Shown here: one piece after another, positions 25,095 to 36,020 of the stretch
How the letters are laid out: every line of letters begins with the position of its first letter
Position numbering within the stretch: position 1 is the stretch's first letter
Assembly: GCA_949825025.1 (NCBI GenBank)
Contig: OX463784.1
Span: 13,745,283-13,809,282 of the forward strand
Length of the DNA stretch: 64,000 nt
Source: Siphlonurus alternatus
Lineage: Eukaryota; Arthropoda; Insecta; Ephemeroptera; Siphlonuridae
Direction: 5' to 3'
Program-made: the position numbers and the translations under genes
Notes under the pieces: model-generated
The model's input: only the letters and a program-made list of their open reading frames with translations
Database searches by the model: none
What the model was told of the DNA's origin: nothing

Positions 25095-25543
25095 CCCCCA
25101 GTCTGAGCTCCGCGGCTGCCTGCGCCGAGCCTCCCTCCTCGGCCCTGGCCACACACTGGTACATTCCGCGGTCCTCGCGCCGCACGGGTCTGATGACGAG
25201 CCTCCGGCCGCCGCCCCCCGCCACCGCACGGCCGTCCTTGAGCCACGAGATGCCGGTGACCGCCGCCTCGGGGCTCGCCTCGCAGTGGAACTCGGCGGCC
25301 GCCCCCAGCTCGGCCGTCTGCAGCGCGGGGCTGAGCGTCACTCGCAGCGGAGACGCCACGTACAGACGAAGCTCCGCGCCCGCCGCGCCCCCCGAGTTGT
25401 TGGCAGCACATCGGTACAGACCAGCGTCCTCGGGGCCCGTGCCCTCCAGAGCCAAAAGGGGGCCCAGGGCTCGGGCACGACCTCCGGAAGATATGGGAAT
25501 GGGTTGACGGGATCCAATATTGGACTGTCCTATTCGAAACCAT
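25095..25543 (-). CDS. Dscam-family receptor, exon encoding second half of Ig3 and all of Ig4
   Basis: 449-nt exon, the longest open stretch in the window. It starts by completing Arg, then reads WFRIGQSNIGSRQPIPISSG with the Ig3 tryptophan. The second Ig3 cysteine follows in EDAGLYRCAANNSGG (a sequon at NNS). Ig4 begins ASPLRVTLSPALQTAELG, with its first cysteine in AEFHC, the core tryptophan in ISWLKDGRAV, and the classical REDRGMYQC, ending in SAQAAAELRLG. The ISWxKDG, EDxGMYQC and AELxLGG strings are the known Dscam Ig4 signature. Acceptor tttttttcAG is at 25544-25545; donor GGG|GTGAGT is at 25089-25094; one base carries over. It corresponds to exon 7 of insect Dscam1. The stretch is very GC-rich, with many CpGs and an Ala/Gly/Arg-heavy codon choice unlike the AT-rich introns. 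Several overlapping ORFs here, on both strands, are shadows of this frame. Confidence 0.96.
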
Positions 25544-25689
25544 CTGAAAAAATAAGTTGGAACTATTTAGTTTATTTTATGGTTAATCAATAAAAAAAAA
25601 AAAAAAAATACAAACATAGGGATTTTAACAGTGTTAAAAATTATGTGCAGTTTGACGTTAAAATTGGGCACTTAAAAAAATTTATTTAA

Positions 25690-25903
25690 AGGTGGATTCA
25701 CATGGCAATTTTTATCATGCGACGCGACGCGAATAATGCGCACTTGCTGTAACATCCATTGGCGGCCATATTGGGCGATTAAAAGAAAAAGAGCATCGTA
25801 ATTAACGCGATTCCCAGCGAATTCGCTCGCCGCATAGGATTTCACAGCTTGGTGTGACAAAATCGCGTCGCGTCGCCGTTGTCGCCATCTGAATCCGCCT
25901 TAA
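25690..25903. mobile_element. GC-rich foldback next to the Ig3b/Ig4 exon
   Basis: Ends aaggtggattcacatggcaa and cgccatctgaatccgcctt are inverted repeats. Inner arms gcgacgcgacgcgaataatg and tcgcgtcgcgtcgccgttg pair as well. It lies about 150 bp upstream of the exon's acceptor in transcript sense. The 62-codon ORF across it is an artefact. Ends of this kind resemble those of some hAT-type MITEs, but no 8-bp target duplication was established. Confidence 0.75.
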
Positions 25904-26089
25904 TGCAGTCAAGGATCAACTTGCAGAACTTAAAACTCTGTTTAGAAATTAAAAGTGCTTTTAATGGACCAACAAATATTATTTAAAAAAAAAATCATTA
26001 AAGGGAGTTAGTAATATTTAACATATTTTAGACACTTGAAACTTGAATAATTACTTAAAAAATAAAACTAACAAAATATTTTGCAACAA

Positions 26090-26210
<121 letters not shown>

Positions 26211-26889
26211 AATATTATTTTGATGCCATGTATAAAAATAAAAATATTTATCAACATTATAAAATAACCAATACTTTGATAATAAATATTACAGACTATT
26301 ATATTTTATTGAGTAGATATTTACAATTACAATATGAGGTAAATACCAAAAATAAAATATGAACATATGTACTAACAACACTAAATTCCCAGCACAGAAC
26401 AAAAACCTAACCTCATATTTTATCCATTTAATGTGTTTTATAAAATGCTTTCGCTATATTATTGCTGTATAATATTTTCGTTTATTTTAGTGCTTTATTA
26501 TAATACACAGTAAATTTTTATGAGGTGGAATTTAAATATTTGGTCTAAAAACTTCAATTTAGCTCGTATCAGCCAGAGTTCTAGAATTCCAGGGTGCTAT
26601 GTATCAGCTGTCGAAATTAAACTAAAAAAATTCTGCTATGAGAAATTTAATGTTTTAAACATTCTCAAAATTTATAGATTTCAAAATTTTGATGAAATTG
26701 AAATATGCAGAGCTTTTCCTTAAAACAGCTGTAAAGTTACCAATATGGTAAAATTCATGTATTGATGTTCCTAATACCAGAAGTGTGTGTAAGGTTTTCG
26801 GCCTTCTCATCCGTATTTTAGGGATTTAATTTCATACCAATACTTACAATACTACACACTATTCTACAAAATTTTAAAATTGAAGTTAC

Positions 26890-27098
26890 TACAGTTTAAC
26901 AAATATAAGATTACCACCGGCAGCAGTCGGAAGTGGAGAGATTATGAATATGAAAACGCTAAGACTTGGGGATAGATTAAAATCCCTAAAATATATACTT
27001 CTCTGAAAAGTTTAAGATTTAAAACTGAACTAGAAAGTCTAGAAATCTCGCACTTTTGGCTACTTTCGGTGGTAATGTTATTTTTTTCAAACTGAAGT
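26890..27098. mobile_element. Hairpin MITE with CCGGAAGT arms, variant ends
   Basis: Left arm tacagtttaacaaatataag then attaccaccggcagcagtcg; right arm ggctactttcggtggtaatg then ttttttcaaactgaagt. Inner arms aagtttaagatttaaaact and related. It resembles the 51859 copy most. Confidence 0.7.
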
Positions 27099-28319
27099 AC
27101 ATATAATATTAGACACAAACTTTACGTGCGTTTCAATATAATTTAATTTCTATTCCTCCTGTATTTCTTTAAAGTTTACATCTAGGACACTAGAAAATCA
27201 GTTAGGGCTAATGTATATACCCTCTTCCTGCTTCCTTACTTGGTGTTCTGTGAAATTCATACCTAATTATTACATGGATAATAATAATCTTAAAAAGTTC
27301 ACTCGTGTATCAACGATTCTGAACAATATATTTCTTGTATATCAACAAGAGTTAAAACTAAATAATAAAAAGATCAGACTCCTAGCTGTTCTGTATATTA
27401 TTTATGATTATTTAAAATGAATCGTATACTATTATACTCGTATCCAGCTACTGAACAACTATCAATAATGAAATATATCATTTGATATGAACAAGACTGT
27501 CTCTAGTAATCGTACATAGGTGCAAGTATAAGTTATTTGCAGTCAGATACAGCAAAACTCCTTCAGTAGAAAAAAATTGTTAAGTATACAATTTCTGGTT
27601 TCATATAAAATATAGTGTCATACACACTTCGTATAATATTTAGCTAAACAAAACATAAAAACTTTCGAAATAATAATTTGACAATTTTTTGCATATTTAA
27701 CAAAAAACACATTATGAATTTATGCCTAAGATAAACTGAAATCTATAAGAAAGTATATATACATCAGCTAAAATAGTACAAGAATTACTGTGTCTCGTTC
27801 CACCTTAAATATTGTGATGTAATTTTAGTTAAGACTGCATGTTAAAATAATTCTATACACATTTAGTTTTTGTTAATTTATCATACCAGCAATCTATTTG
27901 AACAGCTGTTTCTACAAATTACAGTTATTTATAAATATTTTCCCAATTGCTTCGCCCAGCTTATAATTAAAGCATTTTATGTAACTATGCTAAAAGAGAC
28001 ATATTGGAGTATAAAACAAAATTTGGAGTTTTCTTATGCACCAATTTTTAAATAATTAAAAACAGCATAATTGTGACATATTTTAAATAAAAACTGTGAC
28101 TAAAAATTATTTTAAAATAAATAATTTTATTACTTGTACTATACGTTATGCTATTTCTCATGTATTTTAACTCACCTATCTTTGAACAAATTATATTTCT
28201 AGTTTATTAAATGGAATGATCAAAATTAATTCTAAAATAATCAGCTACATCAGCTGTTTCTGATAAAAACAATACATTTACAAAATAATGTAAATCCAAT
28301 TTTAAATCCAGAACTATAT

Positions 28320-28475
28320 TTTTAAATAATTATTTAAAGTGCGGTCACGCTCCCTGGAGGCGTCAATAGGCGTCCAGTCTCTATCCTTTTTATTAAGGAT
28401 TCAGGGGTGCCAACTTAACTTACAGAACTTTCAATAATTATTTAAAAATAGTTCTGCATGGGTTTCAAAAAAAAA
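28320..28475. mobile_element. Truncated foldback sharing the 32521 core
   Basis: The core tccctggaggcgtcaatagg and cgtccagtctctatcctttt, with inner arms ttaaataattatttaaa, match 32521-32855. The outer arms are missing. A separate small hairpin (attcacttttcg to cgaaaagtgaat, about 28478-28537) follows directly. Confidence 0.7.
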
Positions 28476-28614
28476 ATAATTCACTTTTCGTAGTATGTTG
28501 CACGTCACTAAGGTAAAGGTCCGAAAAGTGAATAAAAAAAATTAGGTGTGGGTGCTTTCAGTAAAGTTGTATAATTTTATACATTTTCAATTTTAGTTTA
28601 AATAAATATCATTT

Positions 28615-29830
28615 AAATTTCCATAATTCCATTCTATTTAATGTAGGGCCAACAATCAATTTATCTATTCGATACATTTCTAATAATATTAACTAAAAAT
28701 GAATAATAAATTTGCAGGTTAACATAAACTTTATTGTTATGTAAAAGAATTACCATGCACTATATAATTTTATTATTTAAAATAATTCCGCTTTTAATAA
28801 TGGTAAAAAAAAATGAAAATTCTTCCATCCTTATATTTTAAATAAAACTGATTCTTCACAATAATAAATAATTATAATGATAAAATCATAATTTAATAAA
28901 GTTATTAAAATAATAGTTATGAAAGTTCTTCGTGAATTATGGCCTTTAAAGAATGATTTCCAAGGGGGCGGGGGGATGTTAAAAATTACCCACAACTTTT
29001 TTATAACGGAAAAAAGTCTGACAAACTGCTAAAAATTTGAAATATTATGCAATCCTTAATTAGCCAGTTAGCAATGTACTTTTACATAGAAAAATAGTGG
29101 GAGAAAACTTTAGTATAGGGAGTTAAAGAGTGGGTCGTTTAACCCCCTCCCCCCCTCCCCTTGGTATAGCGTGGGACAAATAAGTCCTTGGTAATGCTTG
29201 GGTTAACTTTGCAAAATTTGAATATATCTTCACTTCAAAATATTTTTATTAACTTAATTTTATTTCCAGCAAGTCAATGCGCACACACACAATGTCAAGC
29301 TATTTCTCATAACTAATTAATATAAAGAATATAACATTATTAAATATCATGTTCATTACAGTTCAAAGATAATAATCATTAAATTTATATAAACATAAAC
29401 AATTACGTTAATAATTATAAACAATGTAAAAACTGGAATGAAAGTACTTTTATATTTCAAACAAAACTTCCACTTCACAAAGTTGTTGATATCTGGCGAA
29501 GGGCAGCTTTTAGTATGGTTGGTTGCATATTTAGCTTAATTGCATAATTACAGTAAAAATAAATCAAATTCAAAACCATTTAATGTAACAATTTGTTGTT
29601 CGATCCAAATAAAAAAATTCAGCTATTCGAGCCTACTTCCTACGAATAATTAATTTGCAGATTAACATAACTTAATTATGATGTAAAAGAGTCACCACAA
29701 GTAAAATTCTGCCATGTAAAATCATTACGTTTTTATTTATGATAAAAAATAACTGAAAATCTTTACATATTTATATTTCAAACAAAACTGATATTCCAAA
29801 ACAATTACTCAGGTGGTAATGACTCAGGTA
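28615..29830. repeat. Degenerate tandem duplication of the intron flanking the Ig3 first-half exon
   Basis: Three related intronic segments are visible. 28625-28870 aligns along its length with 29575-29800 (shared landmarks: ctattcga, aatttgcag followed by ttaacataa, atgtaaaaga, and ttatatttNaaaNaaaact). A third, shorter match (29430-29480) shares the tttatatttcaaacaaaact block and is the one next to the decayed exon end. The last segment, 29575-29800, lies directly beside the intact exon. The spacing is roughly 330 bp between the two nearest the exon and about 950 bp between the outer two. The copies are diverged and indel-rich, so the duplications look old. Confidence 0.55.
29482..29510 (-). 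pseudogene. Decayed copy of the 3' end of the Ig3 first-half exon, donor deleted
   Basis: On the minus strand this matches the last 24 bases of the 29847-29964 exon at 20 of 24 positions by eye, followed by the same ACAAC intron bases. The seven bases GGTGAGA, which form the splice donor in the intact exon, are missing between the two matched parts. The nearby intron also matches: the AGTTTTGTTTGAAATATAAA block occurs just downstream (in transcript sense) of both. The rest of the exon is not recognisable. I read it as a relic of tandem exon duplication. Chance similarity of the exon part alone is possible, but the shared intron context makes it less likely. Confidence 0.6.
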
Positions 29831-29846
29831 CGAAGGTTGTTCTCAC

Positions 29847-29964
29847 CTGATATCCGGTGAAGGACAGCCTTGGGCGGCGCACACCAACACGGCGCCCTCG
29901 TCCTGCGCCACGTGGACACTGGCGCTGTGCTCCACGATGTTGGGAGGAACCACCCCGCGGGATT
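29847..29964 (-). CDS. Dscam-family receptor, exon encoding first half of Ig3
   Basis: 118-nt exon. It reads (E)SRGVVPPNIVEHSASVHVA, then QDEGAVLVCAAQGCPSPDI, and ends in AG, which becomes an Arg codon with the next exon. The cysteine in LVCAAQGCPSP is the first Ig3 cysteine; Dscam Ig3 has the equivalent LLCPAQSYPSP. There is one extra cysteine (QGC). Acceptor ttgttgtgcAG is at 29965-29966; donor ATCAG|GTGAGA is at 29841-29846. The 5' phase completes Glu with the G left by the 36553-36699 exon, giving SISIHESRG. In insect Dscam1 this is exon 6, the largest mutually exclusive array (N-terminal half of Ig3). Only one intact copy is seen here, but a decayed second copy of its 3' end lies at 29482-29510, with duplicated flanking intron. 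Confidence 0.94.
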
Positions 29965-30339
29965 CTGCACAACAAAAGTTGAACCGTTTAGTAATTTCTT
30001 TGGAACTGAAAAATTATTAGAAATGCTCTGAAATTTAATCCATTGATATTTTGCTTGTAAACAAAATTAAAATATTTTGACTCAGATGTATATCCAGAAG
30101 ATTATCTTCACCCAGTATCATCTACCAGACATAGAAGAGTAAAATTTTCAAAAACAAGAAATTAAAAGTGTCGTATACTCAGGCACTGAAAACAGTAGTG
30201 AAGAATTGACTTTTTTAACCTAAATGGATGGTAAAGTAGTTTACATTGATCTTTCTAATGCAACCTTAGGTATGGCAAATTCATAAACATTGAAAAATGA
30301 AAATAAATAAAATTCCGAATTCTGATACCTGCATGAAAC

Positions 30340-30600
30340 TTTTAAAATGCATATTTGGATAAAGGAATTATGCATTGTAAACTTTTTTCAGATTTTTTTG
30401 CAGCCTTTAAAATCGTACTGCACTGTGACGTCATTGTCATGAAAATATTTAACACGCTAGCATAGGAAAATACATTGCATGACTATGACGTCTTTCCTTC
30501 AATTTTGAAGGTGTTTAAGGGTTCAAGAGAATCTTGAGAAAATGACAGTAAAATACATAACTTGAGGCAATCTATCCAAATATGCAAGAAAAATTTCATT
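30340..30600. mobile_element. Foldback element with tgacgtca core
   Basis: The arms tgcatatttggata (about 30348-30361) and tatccaaatatgca (about 30571-30585) are inverted repeats. Inside lie tgtgacgtcattgtcatgaa and atttaacacgctagcatagg. A fragment with tcactgtcatgcaaatattt and acgcaagcatagagaaagac recurs at 57950-58000. Confidence 0.6.
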
Positions 30601-31521
30601 CTTTTTTCCATTCATTCCATTTTGTAAACCGAAATCGTTAAGAAATCGTTATTAAAAGTTTTCTGTTTCAAAATCTATGCCAAATTATTTGTTAATAGCC
30701 CAGCCCTAATATAATATTAATATAAAATGTATCGGCGGTGAAGACGAAAAAAAGACAGAATCCCATTTAAACCGTTCCGTTCATTCAGTAATATTGAAGT
30801 TTCAAATGATCAAATTATAATTATATACATATTTGCAGCAATGATGGTAGATACGTTTTTCATTGCATTATTTCAATTTGTTTTTATATACCACAAAGCC
30901 AGATGCTATGAATTGTTTTTATTACAATCAAATTATCAGCCAGACTTAATATTTAATTTTTTACTCGCTATCAATGAAACATTGCGTTGTAAAGCAATAC
31001 ACAACAGGAAACTAGATGTAATAAATAAACATGGGGTTAATGCTTTTTGTGTAACAATCTTTGATTACAATGTTTTCATTAAAATACCGTTTATATTTAG
31101 TTTTTGTTTCTCTCTAGTGAAAGACATTACAAAAAAACGTAATAATTATACTGTACATATATCTCGAGATATTTAAATGAAAGTTATCCATTTTTGTTTA
31201 TTATTTTTTTATTCTTCGCATTTCTGCTGATTGTATATTTATATTGTAATTTTTTCTGGTCAATTTTTCTGCTGAGCTCATTTACAATGTATATAAACCA
31301 GTACCTATCCATATCTATAATTAAGGCTTCCGGTCTTGGTAGAACTGTATTCTTATTTTTATCAATAAAAAATATTTAAAAAAATTAGTTTGTGGACATT
31401 TATATGGAGTCTATATGGGTGTGTAGTGACCGTGAGCTTGAAGTATTTTTATATTTTAAAACGAAAGTTGTGTATTTTCTTATTTCTCAAAAAATTCCAC
31501 AAATGAGATAGAGGTATTAGA

Positions 31522-31799
31522 GGTGTGGCGTATAATAGTGCATTGACCGATTCTCGACCAAAATCAAGCTATCTTTGTTTCATTTAAATTTCAGTTCATT
31601 GATAAAAAAACTGTTGTCTCTACATCCTCATGAACGAGGTTTCCACGTTTCCCTCAGTCACAGGTAAATGTCACGATATGGATTGTAAGTCTTTGGCTAA
31701 CATCGTTTCGAATAAACCCACGAAACGAATTAGGATATTCGTAAGGTTTAAGTTGTAAACTTAGTAAGTAGAAGTATCCAATTGTGATTTGATAAAAAA
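31522..31799 (+). mobile_element. 5S-SINE, degenerate copy with eroded head
   Basis: The plus strand shows a remnant head (gtgcattgaccgattctcga), the central domain (gaggtttccacgtttccctc at about 31637-31656, then agtcacaggtaaatgtc) and a tail ending tccaattgtgatttgataaa. Most of the 5S part between about 31560 and 31620 is lost or unrecognisable. Confidence 0.75.
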
Positions 31800-32520
31800 A
31801 TAGCCAAATCTGAATTTTGTTTATTGGTGATATAATGCTAGAAAATAATGCAGGGTACACACTGTTGTGCTTGTTCTAATTAAAATGCACTATATTTACT
31901 ATATGCACTATACAGTACGTGCTACAGTGATCCTATAAAAACTGATTTTTTTATACGCATATATATATATAAATAAAGAAACATTATATTTTTAATCATA
32001 ATAACAGGCTTGTTTTATTGTTGTTTTCTGGTATTTCAATACAAATACGTATGTTGCGTATAGATTTTATGCAAAAATGTATTAAAAGTTTTGAAAGACA
32101 AATACAACGATATTTATCAGAAAAAAAAAGAAAAAAAAATCTGTAATATTAATTAAAGCATTTTTTTTAATATCAAACATTGGATTTTTTTTTTTTTTTT
32201 TTTTTTTTTACTAAACCATAATTTTAATGGAAACGATTCATCAATGTTACATCAAACGTGGATGGAAAAAAAAGTAAAAAATAAAAATATTGAATGCAAA
32301 TTGTACATTCGTACAAAATGTGTAATCAAAAAAATTAATATCAAAATATCGTCGGTAAGTAATAATGAAAGGTTCTGCGTGTATGTATTATTTAATAACG
32401 AATTTAAAACTAATTAACAGAGGTTACATAACGAGTGTAGATTTCATCAAGTTGTCGACATAACCAAAGGCAATAATTTTTACATGGTTTCATTTGTAGA
32501 ATATACAAATGTATATATAT

Positions 32521-32855
32521 AATGGACAACATACATGAAAAAAATTATTGCAGAAATGAATAGAGGGTATACCAAATTATGCTACTCTGAATTTTTTCAG
32601 ATTTTTTTGAGACCCAGAACTATTTTTAAATAATTATTGAAAGTGCGGCCACGCCCCCTGGAGGCATCAATAGGCGTCCAGTCTCTATCCTTTTTATTAA
32701 GAATTCAGGGGTGCCAACTGAAATCACAGTACTTTCAATAATTATTTAAAAATAGTTCCGGGTCTCAAAAAAATCTGAAAAAATTCAGAGTAGCATAATT
32801 TGGTATCCTCAATTCATTTCTGCAATAAAATTTTTTCATAGATATGTTGTCCATT
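32521..32855. mobile_element. Foldback MITE, family A variant with a different core
   Basis: The arms share cagaaatgaatagagggta, ctgaattttttcagattttt and gaactatttttaaataatta with family A, and the ends are aatggacaacata and tatgttgtccatt. The core is unrelated (gcggccacgccccctggagg, caataggcgtccagtctcta). The same core occurs in the truncated copy at 28320-28475. Confidence 0.8.
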
Positions 32856-33092
32856 ATTCAGAAACTATAAAATAATAAAGAAATGTGGTTTAGTTAAAAA
32901 AATAATAAATAAACAAATAAATAAATAAAATAGAGAAAAGCGTTTTAAAAAGTGCGTACAAAATATTTTTTTCGAAGAATTACAATACATTCAGAGCAAT
33001 TCACGAAAAAACAAAAATAACTAGGACCAATAAAAAAAGTAGAGATTTCGCTTACAATATTTTTAGTTAAATCTATAACAATTAACAATTTA

Positions 33093-33175
33093 TAGAATAG
33101 AATAGAATAATTTCTTTATTATAGGCGATGTTTGGCCTAAAGGCCATTCTTACACATAACCCCTATACATAGGAT
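33093..33175. mobile_element. Possible LINE 3' tail fragment
   Basis: A (TAGAA)n short tandem repeat runs into tttctttattataggcgatg, then tttggcctaaaggccattct. A microsatellite-like tail next to a short conserved stretch is typical of 3' ends of some non-LTR elements, but no coding part is present, so the class is a guess. Confidence 0.3.
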
Positions 33176-34231
33176 ATTAATAATAACATTGAGAAATTTA
33201 ATCAATGATAGTTACTATATGAGTCTATTATTTTCTTCTTTTCTTGATGTATTAATAAGAATATACAATAAACTTACTATCACGTTTATTACACTTCAAT
33301 AAATTTATATCACATAGCACGAATTTATAATCACTTATTTAACTTTTTATCACTTTTTATCACTTGCATTCATATAGTATATAATTTACACAAAACATAT
33401 TTAAAATAACACTGACACAAGGCGTACATGACAAAATTACGCTAATAAAAAAAGATTGGTATGTTATGTTACTTGATTGAACCCAGAATACATATCTTTG
33501 TTAAAGTTGTATATACTAAAATCAAGTGTGAATACTTCCCAAACAAGTATAATAATTAATAACGAGTTATTGATATATAAAATAAATGTGGATGCGCAAG
33601 TCATATTTTGTATTTATACGAGTTTTTATATTGAAGTTTTTAAATATATTTTATTACTTTTTTCATACTTTTGAGTGTTGAAAATGAAGGAAATATAAAT
33701 TATTTAATTTGAATATTAAAAATAATAATAATATTATCAAATAAAAATTAATTTTATCACGAAATTATTTTACGTTCTGTGTAAGTAAAAGCAGCTTTTG
33801 GTTAATATACATGAGTCAATTTTTTGTGACAAAACTAATTAGAGTGACGACGAGGTTTCAAGTACATTTATAATTAAAAACGGAACTTGTCAAAGAGATC
33901 AATTCAAAAGCAATCTGTTTTATACATGCTGGTAAAAAAAATTACAAAGTAAAAAAAAAAAAAAAAAAGAATAAAAAAGTCTAAATTTTGAAGTATCTCA
34001 TCAGCGTACGTACAATCCACTTCAGAAAAAATTAGACTCTTGCTTTAAATTTACATCGCAACAGCATTATATTTTATGATGGAATATATATTATTTTATA
34101 ATTATCAGATAACCAAGGAAGTTTGACGATAAGATCCAAATTTGTAAACTGGTAAGAGCGAACTTGAACCTTATAGTGAATTGAGAGAAGATTTTTAAAT
34201 CCATTAACAAATGTATCCTTATAAATTATAT

Positions 34232-34717
34232 AATGGGGTACTGACCGGTATTTGAGTTAGCAATACTAGTAAAAAGTACTGTGAATTCTATCATGAGCCC
34301 TATTAGAGCACTCTACGACAATTTGCTGATTTTATATGAATTTTTAAAACTTTTTTTGATGACGTCATACCATTGAATCATAAATGGGAAAATGCATCAG
34401 TTAACATTGCTAAAATGAAAAGTTATTGAGGTAGGAATTTGAAACCTTCATTATCGTGATTCTAGCACCTAAAAACCTTGCAAATTAAGGTTTGGTTGCA
34501 TTTCAATATTAAGTATGGGATTTGACAATGCTAACTGATCTATTTTCCCATTTAAGATTCAATGCTATGACGTCATTTTTGAGAGGGTTTAAAAATTCAT
34601 ATAAAATCAGGAAATTGTCATAGAATGCTGTAATAAGGCTTGTTCTTCATGAAATTCTCGTGCCTTTTGAAATATTGACAGAAACTTGAAACTTTTTTTT
34701 TTGGTCAGTACCCCATT
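34232..34717. mobile_element. Inverted-repeat element, AATGGGGTACTGACC ends
   Basis: Starts aatggggtactgacc and ends ggtcagtaccccatt, about 486 bp. The interior is partly palindromic (ttttaaaactttttttgatg with tgacgtcat on one side; atgacgtcatttttgagagg on the other; gggaaaatgcatcagttaac paired with gctaactgatctattttccc). Non-coding. Its end sequence resembles family A (AATGGAGTATTGACC). Confidence 0.78.
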
Positions 34718-34814
34718 GCATTTTTATACTCACACATAGAGAATAGTTTCCCCCCACATAATTAGCTTTTTAAAAGGGTCCAATTTCAACCAAACATATT
34801 ATAATCATTGAAAC

Positions 34815-34882
34815 AAATAGAAGGCTAACTTGAATTAGGTTTCCACGGTTCCCTAATTGATAGGTGACTGATTAATTGATTA
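34815..34882 (+). mobile_element. SINE central-domain fragment
   Basis: The plus strand reads ttgaattaggtttccacggt followed by tccctaattgataggtgact, the domain in the opposite orientation to most other solo fragments. Confidence 0.5.
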
Positions 34883-35479
34883 GGCGGCTGGCTATTAGTA
34901 GGTATTATTTTCTGTTCTGTGTATAGGACTGTGTTAGTATCGCCTGCCATTTATCTTTATATTTTGTAACATGGAAGAGTCAAGCTTGTCATACTGGAGG
35001 CATTCATAAAGCCTTAAACATAAAATTTTATAGAAAAATAAAATGTACAATATAAAATCAAACATAAAAATGTATACCTTAAAATAATAACGTTTTTATT
35101 TTTTTAAACGCCCACATTGACTTTTAATAAAATAAGAAAAAGTGTCCATATATTTGTGAGCATGAGTGTACATAAATGTCAGAATCAATAATTTGACTTG
35201 AATATAGTAATCATGATGAGAGATGCTGAGTGCTAAAATGCTGGAGATCCATACATACATAGTAGTCTGCGGTGGTGAAGCAATTAAAGCCAAGTGCATT
35301 ATGTGAGTGTCGCAGCAACAATGGCCCATTGTTGGAATAATCGTTTTACCACTCTCTACTACAGAATAATAGCAATATTTTTTAAATTTGAATTTATCAT
35401 TCTTATAAAATTGTTTTCTAATTTATGTACATTAGGATAATTTGTGGTGTATTTTTAAAAATGTAACAAGTAAAATATT

Positions 35480-36020
35480 AATGGGGAATTCTCCTACATT
35501 TATTTTAATTTTTTTTCAGATGCTCTATGCCTTAAAACTAAATGTCCTAAAACAAAAAAGTTTAAATTTTCAAAATTGGAGGCATGGGAATTTTTTAAAA
35601 ATATTCCTCCTTTTGAATTTAGCGCCAAAACGTGACGTAGAAACTGCCTAGCAGGCGAAATTTTCCGGCAATAAATTTATATTTTCGATTATCACTCTTA
35701 AATTAAACTGATATTAGGGACAAAACTATTGATACTAGGGTAGATGATTTCGATCGTGCTCCTAAAATTTATAGCCAATCACTCCTTGACGCTCAAACTA
35801 TGATATCAGGCAGTTGTTGTGTGTTAACTAGGGAGTTTCTACGTCATAATTTTCAGGTTTGCACGCGGGTTGCATACTTTGCCCCTATTCTAATAATCCC
35901 TTCAGAGTCCCCAAATTTGAGTTAAAAAAGTTGAAACTTAAGTCAAACTTATTGTTAATATGTACCCTATCATAATATAGTAGTTAAATTAAAATTTGAG
36001 TTGTAAGAGAATTCCCCATT
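35480..36020. mobile_element. Inverted-repeat element of about 540 bp, copy 2
   Basis: Aligns end to end with 9516-10066, with few substitutions and one small deletion relative to it (the aaacccgct segment near 9785). Both copies are in the same orientation. The close match implies recent mobilisation by a transposase encoded elsewhere. The 69-codon plus-strand ORF overlapping it is not conserved protein as far as I can tell. Confidence 0.88.

Noticed and set aside
25011..25593. Four other ORFs of 72-150 codons overlapping the Ig3b/Ig4 exon on both strands
   Set aside because: GC-rich sequence is short of stops; only the 25095-25543 frame gives Ig cysteines, tryptophans and correct splice phases.
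30841..31176. 111-codon plus-strand ORF
   Set aside because: Compositionally like the AT-rich background, no recognisable domain, no splice or promoter context, and it lies inside a Dscam intron on the opposite strand.
35260..35330. Possible further Ig3 first-half exon relic (cggtggtgaag)
   Set aside because: The similarity is limited to about ten bases, without shared intron context.
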